A stretch of DNA of 29,860 bases, from positions 1 through 29,860 of the forward strand of contig CAZOJY010000031.1 of assembly GCA_964580235.1 (NCBI GenBank). The letters are read 5' to 3'. Both the position numbers and the translations under genes were made by a program. This document shows positions 1 through 10,927 of this stretch, piece after piece (within the stretch, counting starts at the first letter, position 1; each line of letters starts with the position of its first letter). The notes beneath the pieces were generated by a model. The model was not told where the DNA came from, did not search any database, and was given only the letters and a program-made list of their open reading frames with translations. This stretch comes from G020348385 sp964580235 (GTDB lineage: Bacteria > Acidobacteriota > Aminicenantia > Aminicenantales > Aminicenantaceae).

Positions 1-54
1 TATAGTATTAAATCCCGGTAAAAAAAATCATGTTTATGAATAATTCAGGTTAAT
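1..54 (+). repeat. Partial copy of a dispersed ~53-bp repeat
   Basis: This segment matches the reverse complement of 18637-18689 at nearly every position, with only about three differences. It shares the AAATCCCG core, an A-run and the block TTTATGAATAATTCAGG. It runs to the window edge, so the element may extend further left. The stop codon and last few codons of the nucleotidyltransferase-HepT gene (residues NLNYS) lie inside it, so the element may have replaced the original 3' end of that gene. The match is seen directly; the mobile-element reading is inference. Confidence 0.75.
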
Positions 55-888
55 AAATTCTTTTGTTTTTTCAATAAAAGGAGGATACAGCTTGAAAGCA
101 TCTCCAATAAATTTAGTTATTTTGTCCCATTTGATATCCAAGTACTCAAGCGTTAAAATATTTCTCAACTCAGCAAACCGGGAAAACCTTTTTGCTGTAT
201 CTTCTTCCAGGAATCCTATTGTAAAACGAAGTAAAGTTTCCCTGTAGGTTTGAGGAATTTCCTTTTTACTAGAAGCAAGGACTATTTTTGAAATATCTAT
301 TGCTGACATAACCAGATTCTCTGCCCATCTTTCCACATTCCTTCTTTTATCATTATCCTGTATATATTCCTGTCTGGTTAATCTTTTAAACTTTTTTATA
401 TCTGCAAATTCATTTTCCAGAAATCTAATATGAATTCTTAAAATAGATTTATCCTCTTCTGAAATAGATTTAGCTCTTTCGGCAATTTCATAAAATTCCT
501 TTGTATAGGTCCACCAGTCTACAGCTTCATAATGGGTTTTAATTAAAAGGTTAATATACAGTTTTCTGTCTTTCATGCATACATTAGTACCTGAATTAAG
601 AACTGAAAAGAGCAAAGATGGACTGGCACGATTTAATACTAAAAAGTCAACCTTATTTGATTCCAGGATGTTTTCTAAATCTCCCCATATTTCGTGTTCT
701 TCTGGGTATTCCCTGTCTGTTTCTAATTCACAATACTGATAGGGTTTGAAATAGACAGCAATATCCCAATCTGAAAATAACCTTTGGTTTCCTTTAGATA
801 TTGAACCAAAAACAAAGGCTAAAATCACAGAATCTTTCTCTTTAAAATACTCTTTAAGCTTCTCTATTTTTTCCTGCTGACTATTCAT
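34..888 (-). CDS. Single-chain MntA-like nucleotidyltransferase fused to HepT-like domain
   Basis: The N-terminal half (about residues 1-110) is a minimal polymerase-beta-type nucleotidyltransferase. It carries the GSx10DxD signature (G28, S29, D40, D42) and a third acidic residue at D82. The C-terminal half (about 145-284) is helical and resembles HepT (DUF86). In known MntA-HepT toxin-antitoxin pairs these are separate proteins: HepT is an RNase with an Rx4-6HxY motif, and MntA silences it by adding AMP units to the motif tyrosine. Here the motif reads R242-N-I-L-T-L-E-Y249, so the tyrosine remains but the catalytic histidine position is Leu247. The ATG at 888 has no clear ribosome-binding site, and an in-frame stop lies just upstream. 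The C-terminus ends inside a dispersed repeat. The nucleotidyltransferase call is firm; the HepT relation comes from motif and architecture. It could be an orphan regulator or a degenerate module. Confidence 0.8.
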   Translation of the reverse strand: MNSQQEKIEKLKEYFKEKDSVILAFVFGSISKGNQRLFSDWDIAVYFKPYQYCELETDREYPEEHEIWGDLENILESNKVDFLVLNRASPSLLFSVLNSGTNVCMKDRKLYINLLIKTHYEAVDWWTYTKEFYEIAERAKSISEEDKSILRIHIRFLENEFADIKKFKRLTRQEYIQDNDKRRNVERWAENLVMSAIDISKIVLASSKKEIPQTYRETLLRFTIGFLEEDTAKRFSRFAELRNILTLEYLDIKWDKITKFIGDAFKLYPPFIEKTKEFINLNYS

Positions 889-953
889 ATTTTAAGAATA
901 CTTTAAAACCAAAACCTGTTCAACAAATTTAACAGAATTATCACCTCCATTTA

Positions 954-982
954 AATGTAGTTATCGATCTTGTGTCTGGCAA
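954..982 (-). promoter_or_regulatory. Possible sigma-70-type promoter for the MntA-HepT fusion gene
   Basis: On the minus strand TTGCCA (977-982) is followed after exactly 17 nt by TACATT (954-959). These match the -35 consensus at 5 of 6 positions and the -10 consensus at 4 of 6. The transcript would begin near 945-948, overlapping a GGAGGTGA at 941-948 that has no start codon at a normal distance. Chance matches are common in AT-rich DNA, so this is tentative. Confidence 0.25.
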
Positions 983-1029
983 GGGGAATTTTGAGATACT
1001 CACCTATCAAGCAGTCTAGCATGACCACT

Positions 1030-3994
<2,965 letters not shown>

Positions 3995-4005
<11 letters not shown>

Positions 4006-4543
4006 GGAAAATCACCTCCATAGTGCATTGAGTGTCTCCTTTGTTCATGCAGGCTGTCTCCTTTACCTGGAGTTCCTCCCCGAAATGGATTCCCACACCC
4101 AGAATAAGTCCGCGCAGTACGGCGCACAGTCTTCGCTCTGACCGGTAGTGCATGAGCAGGCGGCCGTCCGGCAACTCTTCGTATTCAAAGCTCGGCGGTT
4201 TGGCGTTGAGAATATTTTTCGTTACCTGTTGGTGCACTTTGTCCATGTTCAGCAGAAACTCCCGTGCAGTCTTCCCCGCCAGCTTGAAAAAAGTGGGATA
4301 TGCTTCAGCACTTATGTTCAGAACCCAGAATTTTCCGAATTCAACTAGAACTGTTTCCAGGGGAAGGCCGGAAACCTTGGAGGCCGCGTTAGCCAGGTCC
4401 AGTGTCATCTGATCGGGATATTCCTCGCTGGCCGAAAAAAACAGCTCCTCACACTTCGCGAGATCTTTTACTTTTTCCCACGCTTCTGCGCCGAACTTTG
4501 CCTCGATCAACTCTTGAATTCCCTTATTAATAATGCCTTTCAT
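3995..4543 (-). CDS. H-NOX haem nitric-oxide/oxygen-binding sensor protein
   Basis: This 182-residue protein is a stand-alone H-NOX domain of normal length. The proximal haem ligand is H104 in MDKVHQQVTK, matching the MDEVHLQLTK segment of characterised H-NOX proteins. The haem-propionate YxSxR motif is Y133-R-S-E-R137. Such proteins bind NO at ferrous haem and inhibit or release a partner kinase or cyclase. The next gene overlaps the stop by 11 bp and encodes an HNOBA-containing kinase, the usual partner. C140, C165 and C173 align with three ligands of the structural zinc site of Shewanella H-NOX (Cys-His-Cys-Cys), with E162 in place of the histidine. Zinc binding or thiol redox sensing is therefore possible but unproven. 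The start is the ATG at 4543, with GGGAG about 10 nt upstream. Whether O2 is excluded cannot be judged from this sequence alone. Confidence 0.95.
4011..4019 (-). promoter_or_regulatory. Strong ribosome-binding site inside the end of the H-NOX gene
   Basis: The minus strand reads GGAGGTGAT and ends 5 nt before the ATG at 4005. It lies within the last codons of the H-NOX gene. With the 11-bp gene overlap it fixes the kinase start and implies coupled translation of sensor and kinase. Confidence 0.85.
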
Positions 4544-4701
4544 GATTCTTGTCTCCCTCTATTTGAATGGCGTTCTATGCTCAACATCTTCATACCCGCC
4601 CATCCTCTCATCATCCAAAACCAATACTTTATTCATAGTTTATTCGGATCCGGAGGCTCGATGGATAAAATGAGGTGTTGATTTTGGGGACAAGAAAAAA
4701 G

Positions 4702-6120
4702 TCAGGTAAAAATCGGCTTTTCCATCTTTTCTGTGATCCATGCCCACTTTTCCGCAAAAAGCTCCACACAAGCATCTGCCACGATAGGATCATAGTAATA
4801 GCCTCTATATCTAGAAATTTCCTCCAGAGCCTTTTTTATTCCAAGCGCGGGACGGTACGGCCGATGAGAAGACATGGCCTCAACAACATCAGCAACAGCG
4901 AGGATTCTCGCCTCGATCAGGATTTCCTCCCCTTTGAGTCCTGCAGGATAACCATTTCCTAACATTCTCTCATGATGTTGAAGAATAATTTCGGCAACCG
5001 GCCAGGGGAATTCAATCCCTTTTAAGATATCGTACCCCACTTGAGGATGACTTCTAACCATCGCCATTTCAGCATCACTTAACGCGGTTGGTTTGCTGAG
5101 TATCTCAGCAGGGACATAGAGTTTGCCGATATCGTGAATAGCCCCTGCCATCCGAATTCCATCGATCTGATCTTTTGAAAAGCCCATCTCTTCGGCAATC
5201 GCACAGGCAAGATTCGCCACGCGCTGCTGATGTCCCGCAGTATAAGGATCCCTGGTCTCGACAATTCTAGAGATAGCTTGTATGATCTCTTCTAAAATCC
5301 TTTGGACCTTCTCAAAACTTTGTTTGAGCTCCTTTTGTGCTGACATGCGTTCCGTTACGTCTCGAAGGACCAAAACGCTGCCAAGGTTATTGCCTTTATC
5401 GTCTCTTATGGGAGCATTGCTGTAATCCACAGGAACTTCTGATTGTTTTCTTCCCATGAGCAGAGCGTGTCCAACAAGGTTTCTGTCTTTTTTCCTTCCT
5501 GCTTTTTTTCCGGTCTTCTTAGCGTATAGCTTTGCCTCTTCAATCACTTCGATACGAAATCTGTCTTCCAGTTTTTTCCCGAGAGCATTCTTTTTTTTAT
5601 ATCCAGTTAAGGTTTCAGCTACAAAATTCATAAAAGTAACATTGCCTTTTTTATCTGTGGCAATTATTGCATCCCCAATACTCTCAAGGATCGTTGAAAA
5701 CCAGCGCTCTCGCTCCCTCAACCGCTGTTCCATTTTGCTCTTATACAGAGCCATCTCGATAGTGGATTGGAGGTCCTGCTCTTCGAAAGGTTTGAGGAGA
5801 TACCCGAATGCTTCGGTAATTTTTGCGCGCTGCAATGTCTCTTCATCTGCATAAGCCGTCAGGTAAACCACAGGGATACCGAATCGATCGCGGATAATTT
5901 CGGCTGCTTCTATTCCATCCATCTCACCTTTCAACTTTATATCCATCAGAATAAGGTCGGGCTGCATCTCGCCTGCTTTTTTTATCGCCTTTTCCCCAGA
6001 CATTGCAACATCCGGAGCTTCGTATCCCAGATTATTCAGCATACTCTGGATACTCTTAGCTACAAGGCCTTCATCCTCGACAACCAAGATTTTTGCTTTT
6101 GAGAATGTTTTTCCCGTCAT
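4702..6120 (-). CDS. REC-PAS-HD-GYP c-di-GMP phosphodiesterase response regulator
   Basis: The 472-residue protein has three domains. The receiver (about 8-125) has phosphoacceptor D60 and K110. The PAS domain spans about 138-258. The HD-GYP domain (about 275-460) is predicted to hydrolyse cyclic di-GMP. Metal-ligand positions are present: H297, H329-D330 in HDIGK, H358, H382-H383 and D411. The GYP signature reads HHERMLGNGYP, with Leu387 where most family members have Asp. The core ligands are intact, so I expect activity, but the substitution deserves a test. Its position beside an H-NOX/hybrid-kinase pair suggests its receiver is phosphorylated by that kinase, as in the Shewanella H-NOX network where REC-linked c-di-GMP phosphodiesterase-family proteins are targets. 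No good ribosome-binding site precedes the ATG; the upstream bases form a short GAAG/CTTC hairpin. Confidence 0.92.
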   Translation of the reverse strand: MTGKTFSKAKILVVEDEGLVAKSIQSMLNNLGYEAPDVAMSGEKAIKKAGEMQPDLILMDIKLKGEMDGIEAAEIIRDRFGIPVVYLTAYADEETLQRAKITEAFGYLLKPFEEQDLQSTIEMALYKSKMEQRLRERERWFSTILESIGDAIIATDKKGNVTFMNFVAETLTGYKKKNALGKKLEDRFRIEVIEEAKLYAKKTGKKAGRKKDRNLVGHALLMGRKQSEVPVDYSNAPIRDDKGNNLGSVLVLRDVTERMSAQKELKQSFEKVQRILEEIIQAISRIVETRDPYTAGHQQRVANLACAIAEEMGFSKDQIDGIRMAGAIHDIGKLYVPAEILSKPTALSDAEMAMVRSHPQVGYDILKGIEFPWPVAEIILQHHERMLGNGYPAGLKGEEILIEARILAVADVVEAMSSHRPYRPALGIKKALEEISRYRGYYYDPIVADACVELFAEKWAWITEKMEKPIFT

Positions 6121-6315
6121 AAAACCGAAGGGGGCTTCGACAGAAGACTTCTTCCTCTTTATTTAGCGGGAGTCCTTGTCGAACTCGAGTATTTCAGATG
6201 GTCAACGGATAGAGAAAGTTGACAAAAAGAGAGGGATAAAATCAGAAATAAAAGAGCTTTTTTTGTGTAGACTTCTCTTTCAGAAAAATTCCCCTCAAAA
6301 GATTAGTTTATATCT

Positions 6316-6846
6316 TTACTTCTTGAAAGGCGATGCTTCGGCCTCTTCTTCTGTTAACTTAACGATGGTGTACACAACAGCCACAGTGGATGCCACAATG
6401 ACCGCCATTCCAACAGGAGAAAGAAAGAATCCAATCAGGCCTTTCTTCTTTTTCTTCTTTTCTTGTTGAGCGGTTTTATCTGGATCAGGATTCAGGGTTA
6501 TGGATATTTCTGCCGTTTCGTTTGCCTTGATTCCGATCAAATTCTCTATGTTGAAGTCTTCTTTTTCTGTGGTTATACCTGCAATGTATAAACCTTCATC
6601 GATCCTCTCTAGTGTAAAGCGGCCTTCTTTATCGGAACTGCTGCTCTCATAATAAGAACCTGTGGAAACGTTTCTCATCTTTACGACTGCCCTCTCCACC
6701 GGTGTAGCTCCGTCATCTAGATAGATAGCGCCGATTATCTTGCCATAAGAATTGGAATTAGCAGAGAGGAGACACGGAGAGAAAAACAGAATCATAGAAA
6801 AAACCAGACCGATTGCAACGAATTTTGATTGTACCTTACTAATCAT
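6316..6846 (-). CDS. Exported carboxypeptidase-regulatory-like (Ig-fold) protein with C-terminal membrane segment
   Basis: A signal peptide covers about residues 1-29, with hydrophobic core VAIGLVFSMILFF. A beta-rich domain (about 35-118) follows with the CarboxypepD_reg pattern: a GxI segment, a substituted-loop TPVERAVVKMRN and a DKEGRFTLERIDEGLY turn. Six lysines (130-135) then precede one transmembrane segment (about 137-162) and a short acidic tail. Domains of this fold usually mediate binding or structural contact; no enzyme residues are visible. The gene follows the sigma factor gene by about 220 bp and has its own GAGGAA ribosome-binding site. Lysines on the N-side of the tail helix are odd for an exported protein, because they would sit outside the inner membrane. 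It might assist the polysaccharide export apparatus or regulate the neighbouring sigma factor; neither is shown. Confidence 0.72.
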   Translation of the reverse strand: MISKVQSKFVAIGLVFSMILFFSPCLLSANSNSYGKIIGAIYLDDGATPVERAVVKMRNVSTGSYYESSSSDKEGRFTLERIDEGLYIAGITTEKEDFNIENLIGIKANETAEISITLNPDPDKTAQQEKKKKKKGLIGFFLSPVGMAVIVASTVAVVYTIVKLTEEEAEASPFKK

Positions 6847-7065
6847 TCATTCCTCACTTATTTTGAAATTCAAACTCCAAAAAATTAAACTTTAGCCGAT
6901 TTTTACCTCCTTTGTAAGCACTTATTCGTATGAAGTAATGAGCAAGAAAGATGCCAATCTGTTTTTTACCGCCTCTGCCAGCCCAGCAATTACTATAATT
7001 CTCTTATTTTCAATTGCTAACAGTAAATATTTTGAATACGATACATATGGCGATCGATTATTCAA

Positions 7066-7614
7066 CTATGGAAGAAATGCCATAATTATGGCTATAAATC
7101 CACAAAAATTAGGGAAAAAATATCTAAGTATTCTTTTTAATTCCAGCTTGGCGCTTCTGATTATTATATTGATAGTTTTTGCTGAGAGGCCGAATATATC
7201 AGAGATTTGCTTTTGTGTTAAATCTGAAAAGTAATAAAGATAAAGGATATCTGCATCTCTCGGTTTCAACTTTTTGACAGATTTTAATACGATTTTGGAC
7301 AGTTCTTTTTTTTCGACATAATCATCAGGTTCAGGGCACTGAACAGGAGCAGATAAGTATTTTGGGGCCTTGTATTTCTTTTTTAAATAATCTGAAATCT
7401 TATGGGAAGTAATGGAATAAATATACGTCCCGAGCGAACTCTCCTCTCTGAATTTATTATTCCGGATGGCTTCCAAAACCCCGATGAAAACTTCCGTGCT
7501 CACATCTTCCCAGTCAGGGTTTAAGGATCCCAATGATTTCTTGACTCTGAATCTGACTTGCGGCCAGTATGTGAGTATGGTTTTTTCAAGATGCTTATCA
7601 GACATGCAATTCAA
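7066..7614 (-). CDS. Small sigma-70 family (ECF-like) RNA polymerase sigma factor
   Basis: Region 2 (about residues 15-80) has the acidic DWEDVSTEVFIGVLEAI helix and the SLGTYIYSITSHKISDYLKKK segment used in core binding and -10 recognition. Region 4 (about 115-165) carries a helix-turn-helix with TQKQISDIFGLSAKTI, typical of -35 recognition. The protein is short (179-182 residues) and lacks regions 1 and 3, as in ECF-type factors. The longest frame starts at TTG (7614); an ATG three codons later (7605) is equally likely, and neither has a well-spaced Shine-Dalgarno sequence. The last 20 residues are unusually hydrophobic (FCGFIAIIMAFLP at the end). It lies directly downstream of the polysaccharide genes and may control them. 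No canonical cytoplasmic anti-sigma factor is recognisable nearby. Confidence 0.88.
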   Translation of the reverse strand: MNCMSDKHLEKTILTYWPQVRFRVKKSLGSLNPDWEDVSTEVFIGVLEAIRNNKFREESSLGTYIYSITSHKISDYLKKKYKAPKYLSAPVQCPEPDDYVEKKELSKIVLKSVKKLKPRDADILYLYYFSDLTQKQISDIFGLSAKTINIIIRSAKLELKRILRYFFPNFCGFIAIIMAFLP

Positions 7615-7673
7615 AATGTTAGATCCTTCTTGCCTGCCGATTGATAGAATAGTTATTCTTGAGTATCGAAATT

Positions 7674-10600
7674 TTATTTTCGTTTTTGATCGTAGGAAAG
7701 CTTGAAGAGATCAACAGCTCTGTTGACAGGAACTATCTCGAGTCTATTTTCTCCCGCTTTTGTCTCTAACGGAATGCTCAACACATTTTCACTTAAATAA
7801 TCCTCCCAGACAATCTGGCCGTTAAAAAACACCGAGATCAGTGGAAATCGTTCTCCATCAAATGGCTTGAAATACAGCCACAAATTTATCTTACTTCCAT
7901 CAAAGGTCAGCCGCTGTGAGAATTTACTGCCTTTATCGATCGGTGAGTTCTGTATTTTTATCACCCTAGGTGAAAGCAAACGGCTGATTCTGTTGTTTGT
8001 TTTTCGAATTTCACTGTCTTCATTCATTCGCTCGTGGTACTGTCTAATCCTCAACAGCATGTGGAGATTATCAGGATCGATTTCGAGTGCCTTGTTGTAG
8101 AAATCAGCAGAATCATAAATAAAATCTAAATTTTGAAAGGAATCACCGATGAGCTGAAGAATCTCAACATACTTCTCTTTTTTAGATTCAGGAACGACAA
8201 CAAAACTTTTTTTTAGTTGACTTCCTGCTTTTGCCACCTCCCTGTAACGATTTTGCTTAAAATACAGATGAAATTTAAAGCACAGCCGATCCAAATCGTC
8301 AAAGTTAGCTTCCAGATTTTTGTCGATTAACCTCATATCCAGAAGGTAGGTTTCAAGTTCGCTAATAGCAGCCACATCGTCTTCAAGTTCAAGATAGGCC
8401 ATCAAATAAGGCTCAAACACTCTAAACTCTTCCCCCATTTCTATGAGATCTTTTGCCAAGTTCAACATCAAAGACTTCTTGAGAGTACAAAATTCTGAAA
8501 AGTCTATCGATTTCTGGTCAATGATCATCTGATAAAATTTTACATTTTCCAATATATCAAGGCTTGTTTTAAAATGTCCTAAGGCTTCCCGCCGGTTTAA
8601 ATACAACGAAGCATTCCTCCCCAGATGATATTCTTCTTTAGCCCTGGAGAAATCTAAAAACTCCTCCCTGGCCAGAATTTCATGTCGCTCATCGCTGGAG
8701 AGTTGCTTCTCGCCAAGAAACTTTGCATACATCCTGTAAATCCCTGCATCCTCTGGCAAGATATCCTTAATGAAATCGTAATCTTTAACGTTCATCTTCC
8801 ATTCATTCAAGAGGGATAGAATTCTGTCTGTCTCCTTATTTCTTATGGCTTTTTTCAGGAGTTCCGATACAAATACTCTATCCTCTTCACCCAGTGTGTT
8901 CCACCGGGTCAGAAATATCTTCCCGACCTCAAAATGAATTTGACTGTTGTGGCCCGCGAGGATAGTGGCTTTCTTGTACTCCTGGTAAAAATCAGCATCA
9001 GATGAAGAAGGAAAATAGCTCATCCAATGGAGTGCTCGAGCCAGATAAAAATGGCCGAATTGAGAAACGGGATTGATGCTTAAGGAACGGCTAAAATTTT
9101 GGATCGAATTTCTAAGATAAAAACGATTGAGTTTACTATCCTCCTTCAAGTTTTCTACGCTGCAATCAAAATAGGCCTTTCCTTGTTCATAAAACGTAAG
9201 GTCATTGAAAGGATAAAAACGATTTGCTTTCTTTAAGATTTTCAATCTTTTCTCACTATCTTGTATCTGTCTTGCTTTATTATAAAGATGTTGGTTCCAG
9301 TAGATCAGAATATCTGCGACCCCCATAACAACAAGCAAAATCACCAAAAACCCTTTTATGCCCTTTTTCTGCTCTGTGTTTGGAGTTTTTTCATTATTTT
9401 TCTCCAGGTTTTTTTTTGTTTTCTGCAGATTATAATCGCCTCTTCTGTAAAAAACAGTAACAAACAGAAGCGAAAGAACAACGGAAAATAGCAACATGTT
9501 TGCGGGAATATGGAGGTTAAAATCGGTGATGCTGTGAATCAAAAGGGAGATAACAGCAACGATTCCTCCCAAAACAAGCCCTTTTACTTCCGGATACCGT
9601 CTTGCTTTCCAGACAAGAAAAGAATGAATAAGAATAAAAATGATACCCCCAAAAAGCAAAATAAAACCGACAATTCCGAGTTCTGCCAAGAATTCTAAAT
9701 AGTCGTTGTGTGCGTGGGATAACCGTACAGGCCTCCAGACCTTTTCATAAGCAGGATAGAGAGAAGAAAAAGTCCCCAAGCCTGCCCCAAAAATGGGAAA
9801 ATCCGCAACAATCGCTGTGGCATTTGTCCAGTAAACGGGTCTTCCCTCATACGGGAGTTTATCCAAAGCAAATCTTTCAATAGTGGCATTTATCCCCATA
9901 TACAGAGAAACAAAAATAATAAGCATGAAGGTAATTTTAAGAAAACCTTTTACCCATTTTTGTTGATGCCTGGTTCCGCCATAGTACAAAAATGTCAATC
10001 CGAAAAACAGGATGAAGGAAAAAACAAGAAGAAAAACACCAGAGCGGGATTTGGAAAAGATTATGGCTAGAGCCATAAGAATAATTCCGGAACTTAGAAG
10101 AAGATTCTTAACAAATCCTCTCTCTGATAAGCGAAGGATCTTCTCCCTCCACTTCAAACCGGCCAATGAAAAAAGATCTATCCGGGCAATTATTAATCCG
10201 ATGGTCAAAGGAATGATCATCTCTAAATATCCAGAGAAGTGATTCCGGTTGACAAATGTTCCGGTAACAGAATCTAGGTTGTATATTTTTTTAAAAAATA
10301 AAATCTTGGGATTTTTGTTGTAAAGCTCAAAGAATCCGTAAAGAGCTTCAAAAACTCCTAAAATAACCAGGGTATAAAAAATTCGCTTTATCTGGCGCAT
10401 TCTGGTAACAGTTTTTACAATCAGAAAACCAAAGAGAAAATATGAAATAAGCTCAAGACCTTCTCGTGCCGTGTGAGATGGTAGTATCGAGAAACTCATA
10501 AATTCTATCTTGGAAAAGTCAACGGAGAAAAACTTTTGGAAAGAATACGTATTGGGGGAAAACATCTTGGCCATGAAACTTGGAAAAGGGATGACCTGTA

Positions 10601-10889
10601 AGAAAAGAAAAGCATAGAAACCTAAAAACAAGAAACGCGGCCATTTTAAAGACCGCGAAAGAAGTCCATTATTCCGAGGCTTATTCTCGATCATAAAATA
10701 GGCAGCCATCATCACAAGCACAGTGAGTTGAATCACCAATATCGACCACTCATATACCGAAGCCGCCATCATCGGGCTGAAAATAATCAATCCAAGTATC
10801 CCGTACTCAATCACTCTTCTGCAGATTCTATCCCGCTTCTCAAGAGCTTCGTTTCTTTTTTTTCTTATTATGCCGATCTTAAATTTCAT
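7674..10889 (-). CDS. O-antigen ligase/polymerase (Wzy_C family) membrane protein with TPR and beta C-terminal domains
   Basis: The first ~530 residues hold roughly a dozen membrane helices with Wzy_C signatures: VNRNHFSGYLE at 213-223, SKSRSG at 279-284, HAHNDYLEFLAELGIVG at 392-408 and SITDFNLHIPAN at 453-464. Such proteins polymerise undecaprenyl-linked repeat units or ligate glycan to an acceptor, acting on the periplasmic face. Residues about 540-1000 form helical TPR-like repeats, for example DFIYDSADFYNKALEIDPDN, a canonical TPR helix pair. The final ~75 residues look like a beta-sandwich. At 1071 residues it is far longer than simple Wzy or WaaL proteins; the periplasmic TPR tail could contact the export complex. 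A good AAGGTGG precedes the ATG. It lies 38 bp after the Wza-like gene. Polymerase versus ligase cannot be decided from sequence. Confidence 0.88.
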   Translation of the reverse strand: MKFKIGIIRKKRNEALEKRDRICRRVIEYGILGLIIFSPMMAASVYEWSILVIQLTVLVMMAAYFMIENKPRNNGLLSRSLKWPRFLFLGFYAFLFLQVIPFPSFMAKMFSPNTYSFQKFFSVDFSKIEFMSFSILPSHTAREGLELISYFLFGFLIVKTVTRMRQIKRIFYTLVILGVFEALYGFFELYNKNPKILFFKKIYNLDSVTGTFVNRNHFSGYLEMIIPLTIGLIIARIDLFSLAGLKWREKILRLSERGFVKNLLLSSGIILMALAIIFSKSRSGVFLLVFSFILFFGLTFLYYGGTRHQQKWVKGFLKITFMLIIFVSLYMGINATIERFALDKLPYEGRPVYWTNATAIVADFPIFGAGLGTFSSLYPAYEKVWRPVRLSHAHNDYLEFLAELGIVGFILLFGGIIFILIHSFLVWKARRYPEVKGLVLGGIVAVISLLIHSITDFNLHIPANMLLFSVVLSLLFVTVFYRRGDYNLQKTKKNLEKNNEKTPNTEQKKGIKGFLVILLVVMGVADILIYWNQHLYNKARQIQDSEKRLKILKKANRFYPFNDLTFYEQGKAYFDCSVENLKEDSKLNRFYLRNSIQNFSRSLSINPVSQFGHFYLARALHWMSYFPSSSDADFYQEYKKATILAGHNSQIHFEVGKIFLTRWNTLGEEDRVFVSELLKKAIRNKETDRILSLLNEWKMNVKDYDFIKDILPEDAGIYRMYAKFLGEKQLSSDERHEILAREEFLDFSRAKEEYHLGRNASLYLNRREALGHFKTSLDILENVKFYQMIIDQKSIDFSEFCTLKKSLMLNLAKDLIEMGEEFRVFEPYLMAYLELEDDVAAISELETYLLDMRLIDKNLEANFDDLDRLCFKFHLYFKQNRYREVAKAGSQLKKSFVVVPESKKEKYVEILQLIGDSFQNLDFIYDSADFYNKALEIDPDNLHMLLRIRQYHERMNEDSEIRKTNNRISRLLSPRVIKIQNSPIDKGSKFSQRLTFDGSKINLWLYFKPFDGERFPLISVFFNGQIVWEDYLSENVLSIPLETKAGENRLEIVPVNRAVDLFKLSYDQKRK

Positions 10890-10927
10890 GATTCCACCTT
10901 GCGAATTAATCAGAAATAAAGGAAGAA

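Noticed and set aside
941..948. Strong minus-strand GGAGGTGA
   Set aside because: No ATG, GTG or TTG lies at a usable distance and the next gene starts about 50 bp further on, so no small gene can be supported.
6219..6242. TTGACA followed by TAAAAT on the plus strand
   Set aside because: The spacer is only about 12 nt and no plus-strand gene follows.
6906..6913. Minus-strand AAAGGAGG upstream of the small exported protein gene
   Set aside because: No start codon follows at normal spacing; the gene at 6846 has a separate GAGGAA site. I could not support a leader peptide.
6938..7234. Plus-strand open frame of 98 codons across the sigma-factor 3' region
   Set aside because: It mostly overlaps the sigma factor gene in antisense, has no ribosome-binding site and no recognisable domain.
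9695..9889. 64-codon minus-strand frame inside the Wzy-like gene
   Set aside because: It overlaps the ligase motif region in another frame and has no independent support.
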